Source: Pseudohongiella sp. O18
GTDB lineage: Bacteria > Pseudomonadota > Gammaproteobacteria > Pseudomonadales > Pseudohongiellaceae
Reading direction: 5' to 3'
Assembly: GCF_021729085.1 (NCBI RefSeq)
Contig: NZ_JAJSAR010000001.1
Location: 682,001 to 746,000, forward strand
Length of the DNA stretch: 64,000 nucleotides
Shown: piece after piece, positions 55,919-64,000 of the stretch
How the letters are laid out: the number at the start of each line of letters is the position of its first letter
Numbering within the stretch: the first letter of the stretch is position 1
Notes under the pieces: model-generated
Told to the model about the DNA's origin: nothing
What the model saw: the letters and a program-made list of their open reading frames with translations, nothing else
Database searches by the model: none
Position numbers and translations under genes: made by a program

Positions 55919-58001
55919 TACCGTACAGTTCCCTGTCCCCCAGCCAGCGATCAACCAGCGGGGCGATATGTGATGGATAGGCGACTTCAATTTGGTCAGC
56001 CGCCAATTTTACCGGATCAAGCAATTGAGCGTCACGTGACAAATCGGCAACGCGAAAGCTCATCAGGCCTGTCTGCTGCGTCCCCAGGACCTGTCCGGGG
56101 CCGCGTAATGCCAGGTCCTGCTCGGCGATGTAAAAGCCATCGTTACTGTCGCGCATAATGCCCAGACGCTGCTTGCCTTGCAAGGACAGTGGTGGCTGAT
56201 AGAGCAACAGGCAGTGGCTGGCCTTTGCACCACGCCCGACACGGCCGCGCAACTGATGCAATTGGGCCAGCCCCAGGCGCTCGGGATTTTCTATGATCAT
56301 CAGGCTGGCATTAGGCACGTCAACACCCACTTCGATAACGGTCGTCGCCACCAACAGGTGAGTGTCTCCGCGTTTGAAGGCATCCATCACCTCACTCTTT
56401 TCCGAGGGCTTCATGCGACCGTGCACCAGCCCGACTTTGAGGTCCGGCAGTTGCTCCTGCAGCGTCTGCCAGGTAGCCTCGGCTGCCTGACACTGCAGCG
56501 CCTCCGACTCTTCGATCAGCGTGCAGACCCAGTAGGCCTGGCTGCCAGCACGACAGGCATCGTGGATACGTTCGATAACGTCATCGCGACGGCTGTTGGC
56601 GATGACCACCGTATTGACGGGCGTACGACCGGGCGGTAGCTCGTCAATGATGCTGCATTCAAGGTCAGCATAGGCGCTCATGGCCAGCGTGCGAGGGATG
56701 GGCGTTGCCGTCATCACCAGTTGGTGAGGCAGCGTCTGCCCGTCATTGCCTTTTTCACGCAGTGCCAGGCGCTGGTGAACACCAAAGCGATGCTGTTCAT
56801 CTATGATAACCAACCCCAGTCGCTGGAAGCGCACTTCATCCTGAAACAGGGCGTGGGTTCCGACAATGACCCGCGCATTGCCGTCAGCAAGCTGCTGCAG
56901 TACCTGCTGGCGCTGCCTGCCTTTGACTTTGCCACTGAGCCAGCCAACCTGAATGCCCAGTGGCGCAAGCCAGGCGGAAAAGTTTGCGTAGTGCTGCTCG
57001 GCCAGAATCTCGGTAGGAGCCATGATGGCTGCCTGGTAACCACTGTCCACGGCCTGCAATGCTGCCAGCGCGGCGACAACCGTCTTGCCGGAGCCCACAT
57101 CGCCCTGCAACAGACGCAGCATTGGCTCTGTCTGACAAAGATCGGCATTGATCTCGTCACTGACGCGCTGCTGGGCATGGGTCAGTCTGAACGGCAGGCG
57201 CTTGGTGAACTGTGCTCGCAAAACCGGCTTGCCGGTCAGATCCGGTGCCAATTGATGGCTGCTTTGCTGCCGCAGTCGTCGCAGGCAAAGCCGGTGACTG
57301 AGCAGTTCTTCGAAGGCCAGTCGCTGTTGTGCCGGGTGGGTGCCCTCCAGCAGAGCAGCAACAGGGGCCGAGGTCGGAGGATGATGCAGATACTGCAGGG
57401 CTGCCGGGAGTGACGGGTACTTGAATACTGCCAGTATGTCTGCGGGAACCCAGTCGACCAGCGCGTCGGACTCATTGAGCATGGCCAGCGCCTGATCGAT
57501 CAATGCCCGCAGGCGAACCTGCTGTAAACCCTCAGTAGCTGGATAAATCGGCGTCAACCTGTCCGCGACCGGTATTGTCTCGCCAGCTTTCAGAACCTGA
57601 TATTCCGGGTGGTATAGTTCCGGGCCGCGCTTGCCGGCGCGGACTTCGCCGTAGCAGCGGATGCGATTGCCGGTGGCGAGCATGTTTTTCTGAGCGGCGC
57701 TGAAGTGGAAGAAGCGCAGACTGATCAGGCCGGTGTCGTCTTTGATGCGACACACCAGGCTTCGCCGGCGGCCGAATTCAACATCGCTGCCAACAATCTC
57801 GGCCTCCAGCATGACGTCCTGGCCCAGTCGAATCTGACCGATGGAAGCTATACGTGTCCGATCCTGATAGCGAAGCGGCAGATGGAATAACAGGTCCTGT
57901 ACACTGCTGATGTGCAGGGCTGCCAGGCGCTCCACCAGACGCGGCCCAACGCCTTTCAGGCAGTTGACCGGTCGTTCGCTGAGCGGCGTTGCTGGCGGCA
58001 T
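55911..58001 (-). CDS. recG: ATP-dependent DNA helicase RecG
   Basis: This 696-residue SF2 helicase remodels stalled forks and Holliday junctions. It has an N-terminal wedge OB domain (about 50-150), Walker A in LLQGDVGSGKTVVAALAAL, DEQHRFGVHQR, MTATPIPRTLAMSAYADL and the C-terminal QLRGRVGRG motif. It lies downstream of spoT and ridA on the same strand, as in Pseudomonas-type genomes. Confidence 0.97.
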   Translation of the reverse strand: MPPATPLSERPVNCLKGVGPRLVERLAALHISSVQDLLFHLPLRYQDRTRIASIGQIRLGQDVMLEAEIVGSDVEFGRRRSLVCRIKDDTGLISLRFFHFSAAQKNMLATGNRIRCYGEVRAGKRGPELYHPEYQVLKAGETIPVADRLTPIYPATEGLQQVRLRALIDQALAMLNESDALVDWVPADILAVFKYPSLPAALQYLHHPPTSAPVAALLEGTHPAQQRLAFEELLSHRLCLRRLRQQSSHQLAPDLTGKPVLRAQFTKRLPFRLTHAQQRVSDEINADLCQTEPMLRLLQGDVGSGKTVVAALAALQAVDSGYQAAIMAPTEILAEQHYANFSAWLAPLGIQVGWLSGKVKGRQRQQVLQQLADGNARVIVGTHALFQDEVRFQRLGLVIIDEQHRFGVHQRLALREKGNDGQTLPHQLVMTATPIPRTLAMSAYADLECSIIDELPPGRTPVNTVVIANSRRDDVIERIHDACRAGSQAYWVCTLIEESEALQCQAAEATWQTLQEQLPDLKVGLVHGRMKPSEKSEVMDAFKRGDTHLLVATTVIEVGVDVPNASLMIIENPERLGLAQLHQLRGRVGRGAKASHCLLLYQPPLSLQGKQRLGIMRDSNDGFYIAEQDLALRGPGQVLGTQQTGLMSFRVADLSRDAQLLDPVKLAADQIEVAYPSHIAPLVDRWLGDRELYGNV

Positions 58002-58019
58002 CGTCCGTGATTCCAGATG

Positions 58020-58406
58020 TCAGCCCACTTGCATGATGGCTTCGATTTCAACCAGTGCGCCGCGAGGCAGAGCGGAAACCTGTATGGTGGCGCGCGCCGG
58101 ATAGGGTTTCTGAAAATACTGCTCCATGGTGGCATTAACAACGCCAAACTCGGCCAGATCAATCATGTAGATGGTCAGCTTTACGCAGTCGTCGAGGCTG
58201 CCGCCTGCTTCCGAAGCCACGGCCGAGAGATTTTTCAGTACTTGATGGGCCTGGGCTTCAACCCCACCCTGGACGATCTCCATGGTCGCCGGATCCAGGG
58301 GTATCTGGCCAGACATGAACACCAGGTTGCCGCTACGGATGGCCTGGGAGTAGGGACCAATGGCAGCTGGCGCGCGAGGAGAGGTAATGGCTTCTTTCTG
58401 AGTCAT
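58020..58406 (-). CDS. ridA: RidA family enamine/imine deaminase
   Basis: This 128-residue trimeric RidA protein removes reactive 2-aminoacrylate formed by PLP enzymes. The GPYSQAI segment, the FMSGQIPLDP loop and the catalytic-Arg segment PARATIQVSALPRGALVEIEAI are all present. It lies between spoT and recG, a frequent arrangement in gammaproteobacteria. Confidence 0.95.
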   Translation of the reverse strand: MTQKEAITSPRAPAAIGPYSQAIRSGNLVFMSGQIPLDPATMEIVQGGVEAQAHQVLKNLSAVASEAGGSLDDCVKLTIYMIDLAEFGVVNATMEQYFQKPYPARATIQVSALPRGALVEIEAIMQVG

Positions 58407-58439
58407 GTTGGTGTCCGTTATCTAAAAAGGAGTAAGTAG

Positions 58440-60641
58440 TTACTCTCCGGCTTTCCTGAGTAAAGATTCAGGTGCGATGCTGCTCTTGATGGGCCTGACA
58501 AGTTTTTTGCTCTTGACCCTGGCGACCTTGCTGACGGGTTTTATCAGGCGAATGTGCTTCATGACGCGGGCCAGGTGGACCCGGTTTTTCACGGTCAGCA
58601 GCAGATTGACGATACTGAATCGCGCATCACGTTCGACCGTGCTGATACGTTCGATATTTGCCTCTTTACTGGTGATGGCGGTGGCAAGTTTGGCAATAAT
58701 ACCGCGCTCATTTTCCAGTTCCACGCGAATCTCGACCGAAAACTCGCCCTCAACATCGGGATCCCAGCGTACCGGTACAACTTTATCGGGCTGCTGACGG
58801 ATCTCGGCAATATTGTTGCAGCTGTCCATGTGAATCACCATGCCGCGCCCGGAGCTGATATGAGCAACGATGGGGTCGCCCGGGATCGGGTAACAGCACT
58901 TGGCGTAACTCATCACCATGCCTTCGGAGCCGCGAATGGCCAGCGAGGCCTGGCGGGCCTCCTTCTTGTTCTTGGGGCCGGGCGTCGCGACTACTGGCTG
59001 CTCTGGCAGCAGCTTCTGCGCGACGATATGGGCCATGCGGTTGCCCAGGCCTATGTCACTGAGGAGGTCATCCAGCGATTCGAGATTGAATTCCTGCATG
59101 GCAGTCTGAATACGTTCGGGTGTCAGCTTGTCCAGCTGGGCGCCATGACCAGCCAGAATCTTGTTGAGCAGCCGCCGGCCCAGCGCAATAGACTCAGACT
59201 GTCGCTGGTTTTTCAGAAAGTGGCGGATGTTGCTGCGTGCCTTGCCCGTGACAACAAAACTCAGCCAGGCCGGGTTGGGCTGGGCACCTGGTGTGGTGAT
59301 GATTTCCACGGTCTGGCCACTTTCCAGCGGCTCACTCAAGGGCGCGAGACGACGGCTGATGCGGCAGGCCACGCAGGAGTTGCCGACGTCGGTATGGACA
59401 GCATAGGCAAAGTCCACGGCGGTTGAACCGGCCGGTAACTCCATGATGCGCCCTTTGGGCGTAAATACATAAATCTCGTCCGGGAACAGGTCAATCTTGA
59501 CGTTCTCGATAAATTCCAGCGAGTTGCCCGCATTCTTCTGCATCTCAAGCAGGCCGTTGATCCACTGTCGGGCGCGGATATGCGCATTGCTGGGAGTGTC
59601 ATCGGATGACTTGTACAGCCAGTGCGCCGCGATGCCGTTGTTGGCCATCGCTTCCATCTCCTCGGTGCGGATCTGTATCTCGATCGGCACGCCATGCATT
59701 CCAAACAGTGTGGTGTGCAGGGACTGGTAGCCATTGGCTTTGGGAATGGCAATATAATCTTTGAACCGGCCTGGAACAGGTTTGAACAGGTTGTGAACAG
59801 CGCCTAAAACTCGATAACACGTGTCAACTGAGTCAACCACTATACGAAACGCGTAGACGTCCATGATTTCCGAGAAGGATTTACGCTTGGTGCGCATTTT
59901 CTCGTAGATGCTGTACAGGTGCTTCTCGCGGCCGAACACGCGGGCCGACATGCCCTCGCGCTCGAGGCAGGCCTCAACAGCACTCTGAATCTGTTTGACG
60001 ATTTCTTTACGGTTGCCGCGAATGGATTTGACGGCGGCGTCGATGCGGCGCGCGCGCATCGGGTACAGTGCCTCAAAACCCAGCTCCTCAAATTCGACGC
60101 GCACTGCGTTCATACCCAGGCGATTGGCGATCGGCGCGTAGATATCCAGCGTTTCCTTGGCGATACGGCGGCGCTTTTCAGGGCTCAGCACTTCCAGGGT
60201 ACGCATGTTGTGCAGGCGGTCTGCCAGTTTGACCAGGATGACACGCAGGTCTCGGGCCATGGCCAGCGCCATTTTCTGGAAGTTTTCGGCCTGCGCCTCG
60301 GCGTGGCTGCTGAAATGAATCTTGTTGAGCTTGGATACCCCATCCACCATGTCGGCGACAGTTTCACCGAACTGGCTCTTGATAGCCGTCTTGCTGATGC
60401 CGGTATCTTCGATCACGTCATGCAGCATGGCGGCCATCAGGCTTTGATGGTCCATATGCATGTCGCTGAGGATGCCGGCTACGGCCAGAGGATGTGTCAC
60501 GTAGGGTTCGCCGCTGCGGCGGAACTGACCATCGTGCGCCTGTTCAGCATAGAAATATGCCCGGCGCACGTGGTTGACCTGTTCGGAGGCCAGATAACCT
60601 GAGAGGTTGCTGGCCAGTGAGTCGATTGTAGTAAGGGACAC
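58440..60641 (-). CDS. spoT: Bifunctional (p)ppGpp synthetase/hydrolase SpoT
   Basis: This 733-residue stringent-response enzyme has an intact HD hydrolase domain (HDVIEDTG), so it can degrade ppGpp. The synthetase domain has FKDYIAIPKANGYQSLHTTLFG and EIQIRTEEM. TGS (AVDFAYAVHTDVGNSC), a zinc-finger-like/helical region (MSYAKCCYPIPGDPI) and a C-terminal ACT domain follow. It is encoded with rpoZ and gmk as in E. coli. Confidence 0.97.
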   Translation of the reverse strand: MSLTTIDSLASNLSGYLASEQVNHVRRAYFYAEQAHDGQFRRSGEPYVTHPLAVAGILSDMHMDHQSLMAAMLHDVIEDTGISKTAIKSQFGETVADMVDGVSKLNKIHFSSHAEAQAENFQKMALAMARDLRVILVKLADRLHNMRTLEVLSPEKRRRIAKETLDIYAPIANRLGMNAVRVEFEELGFEALYPMRARRIDAAVKSIRGNRKEIVKQIQSAVEACLEREGMSARVFGREKHLYSIYEKMRTKRKSFSEIMDVYAFRIVVDSVDTCYRVLGAVHNLFKPVPGRFKDYIAIPKANGYQSLHTTLFGMHGVPIEIQIRTEEMEAMANNGIAAHWLYKSSDDTPSNAHIRARQWINGLLEMQKNAGNSLEFIENVKIDLFPDEIYVFTPKGRIMELPAGSTAVDFAYAVHTDVGNSCVACRISRRLAPLSEPLESGQTVEIITTPGAQPNPAWLSFVVTGKARSNIRHFLKNQRQSESIALGRRLLNKILAGHGAQLDKLTPERIQTAMQEFNLESLDDLLSDIGLGNRMAHIVAQKLLPEQPVVATPGPKNKKEARQASLAIRGSEGMVMSYAKCCYPIPGDPIVAHISSGRGMVIHMDSCNNIAEIRQQPDKVVPVRWDPDVEGEFSVEIRVELENERGIIAKLATAITSKEANIERISTVERDARFSIVNLLLTVKNRVHLARVMKHIRLIKPVSKVARVKSKKLVRPIKSSIAPESLLRKAGE

Positions 60642-60660
60642 TAGCCGACTCCTTGACGCC

Positions 60661-60984
60661 TTACTCGTCGTCGTTCAGTGACTCGTCGGCAGCCTGCTCA
60701 GCTTCTGGTTCAGCCACAATCGCGCCCATCATGGCGGCAGTAGCGTCCAGTTCGGCTTCGGGGACTTCACGGGCAGGTGCGGGACGAGAGTGAAGAATGC
60801 TCGAATCAACGTGACCTTCGGCGATTTCGCGCAGTGCGATCACAGTTGGTTTGTCGTTGTCTTCCGGTACCATTGGATCTTTGCCGCCAGTTTGCAGCTG
60901 ACGAGCGCGTTTGCTGGAGATCATTACCAGCTGGAAGCGATTGTCGACTTTATCCAGACAATCTTCGACAGTAATTCGGGCCAT
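60661..60984 (-). CDS. rpoZ: RNA polymerase omega subunit
   Basis: This protein of 107 residues starts [30 protein letters not shown], the family core. The ATG at 60984 is used because an upstream in-frame start only adds MIA. The acidic Glu/Asp/Ala-rich tail is longer than in E. coli (91 residues). Omega binds ppGpp with beta-prime, which suits its place next to spoT. Confidence 0.95.
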   Translation of the reverse strand: MARITVEDCLDKVDNRFQLVMISSKRARQLQTGGKDPMVPEDNDKPTVIALREIAEGHVDSSILHSRPAPAREVPEAELDATAAMMGAIVAEPEAEQAADESLNDDE

Positions 60985-61123
60985 AGCGATCAACCTGTTT
61001 CAAAAAATATTTGGGAAATTTGGCGGCTGTTATTCAACCAGACCAGATATGATACTGAAAACCTTCAGACAATGCATGTGTCAGCGCATAAAAAAGACGC
61101 AAACAACCCACTTCTTGTCGCTA

Positions 61124-61750
<627 letters not shown>

Positions 61751-61788
61751 TCAGAGTGAAAAGATGACTGGGATGCCGCGAACTATAG

Positions 61789-62763
61789 TCAAACCGCTGC
61801 AGGGTGTCCACTTCCTGACCTGATCAGATCTCCTTCCTGTTCGGATGCCGGACCAGCAGCGTCAGGCTCATTAAGCTTGCGTACCATGTCGCCAAAGAGT
61901 CGAAACTCCGAGGCCCGCGGCGATTTGTGTCGCCACATGAGACCTATGGAGCGATGAACATTGGTGTCATTCAGCCGGCGAACACAAATATTGGTGCCGC
62001 TCAGGATCTGTTTGTCCACCGCCATCCTGGGAATCAGCGTGATCCCGATTCGGCTGGCGACCATTTGCACAATGGTATTAAGGCTGGTGGCGTGATAGGG
62101 AACACTGACATCCTTCAGGCTGAGACGGCATGCCTCCAGCGCGTGGTCGCGTAAACAGTGACCATCCTCGAGTAGTAATAACTCACTCCCCGCCAGATCC
62201 TGCGTGCAGATACTTGGGCGTTCCGTCAGGGGGTGAGAGGGGTCACAGGCCAACAGAAATTCGTCGTAGAAAAGGTGTTCGGTTTCTACCCGCTCAGCCC
62301 GGTAGGGCAGCGCCAGCAAGAGCAGATCCAGCTCACCCGTCTCCAGGGCGCGTGTCAGGTGTTCGCTGAGATCCTCCCGGATGAACAGCTTGAAATCAGG
62401 ATACCGGTCGCGCAGCTCGCCCAGCAAATCGGGTAGTACATAAGGTGCAATGGTCGGTATGACCCCTATGCGCATCTCTCCGGAAAAGGGTGTACGGGAG
62501 GCATCGGCCGCTGCCATCAGATCCTCGACATCGCTCAGAATCCGCTCGCCGCGGGCAATGATTTCTTCGCCGATGCGGGTAATGATGATGGATTTGTGTG
62601 TACGTTCTACCAGGCTGACGCCCAGATTGGACTCCAGCTCCTGCAGCGCCGTGCTGAGAGTGGACTGCGATACATGGCAGGCCTGTGCTGCTTTGCCAAA
62701 GTGCAGGTGTTCGCCGATGGCGCATAGATAACGTAACTGTCGGAGGGTGGGCTGATGTGACAT
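61789..62763 (-). CDS. oxyR: Hydrogen peroxide-sensing regulator OxyR
   Basis: LysR-type regulator of 324 residues. The N-terminal winged helix reads TLRQLRYLCAIGEHLHFGKAA. The redox pair is Cys203 and Cys212 in LEDGHCLRDHALEACRL, nine apart as in E. coli (199/208). It lies divergent to the predicted periplasmic katG, across a 259-base spacer, which supports direct control of that gene. Confidence 0.95.
   Translation of the reverse strand: MSHQPTLRQLRYLCAIGEHLHFGKAAQACHVSQSTLSTALQELESNLGVSLVERTHKSIIITRIGEEIIARGERILSDVEDLMAAADASRTPFSGEMRIGVIPTIAPYVLPDLLGELRDRYPDFKLFIREDLSEHLTRALETGELDLLLLALPYRAERVETEHLFYDEFLLACDPSHPLTERPSICTQDLAGSELLLLEDGHCLRDHALEACRLSLKDVSVPYHATSLNTIVQMVASRIGITLIPRMAVDKQILSGTNICVRRLNDTNVHRSIGLMWRHKSPRASEFRLFGDMVRKLNEPDAAGPASEQEGDLIRSGSGHPAAV

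Positions 62764-64000
<1,237 letters not shown>

Overview
The window looks like the chromosome of a free-living, probably marine, gammaproteobacterium. The evidence is the complete E. coli-type order atpIBEFHAGDC-glmU-glmS, the gmk-rpoZ-spoT-ridA-recG block, oxyR beside katG, and opgGH, hexR, tcyP, uvrD, gcdH and ubiA, all with gammaproteobacterial-type sequences. Composition is moderate GC throughout. I see no tRNA, rRNA, CRISPR array, integrase or transposase.

Layout. 1-6974: F1Fo ATP synthase operon (atpI truncated by the window edge), closed by a strong terminator that lies directly against glmU. 7063-10296: glmU and glmS; the glmS 3' end carries the Tn7-type attachment sequence. 10297-28732: an accessory-looking block holding an ECF-type sigma factor, a putative anti-sigma protein, an animal-type haem peroxidase without a signal peptide, an unknown 174-aa protein, a secreted TPR-CHAT cysteine protease whose start overlaps the previous stop, and a 3772-aa secreted protein made of three LRR plus beta-sandwich modules. 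The leaders of the sigma gene and of the giant gene share CTGAGACAT-N13-GACAG at identical spacing, which could be the promoter read by the local sigma factor. I consider this block one of two candidate undescribed systems.

28831-42731: hexR, a FemAB-like protein, a receiver protein with a basic/beta C-terminal domain, yaaA, a DUF4265-like protein, a small membrane protein, a YciA-type thioesterase, tcyP, uvrD, gcdH, and opgH/opgG.

43181-52337: the second candidate system. It combines GTP cyclohydrolase II, a stand-alone RibD-type reductase, an MDR dehydrogenase lacking obvious zinc ligands and a PTPS/QueD-like protein lacking the catalytic Cys in one plus-strand operon. Around it lie a GT4 glycosyltransferase, a SAM methyltransferase, an FkbM methyltransferase, a sulfatase-like membrane enzyme, a CDP-alcohol phosphatidyltransferase and a flippase-like membrane protein. 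Together they suggest that a GTP-derived (pteridine- or ribityl-pyrimidine-like) moiety is built, glycosylated or methylated, and attached to or moved across the membrane. The product is not known to me.

52598-64000: an exported protein of unknown function, ubiA, a YbaK-like/HDOD fusion, recG, ridA, spoT, rpoZ, gmk, oxyR, and the 5' part of a katG that encodes a signal peptide, so the enzyme is predicted to be periplasmic.
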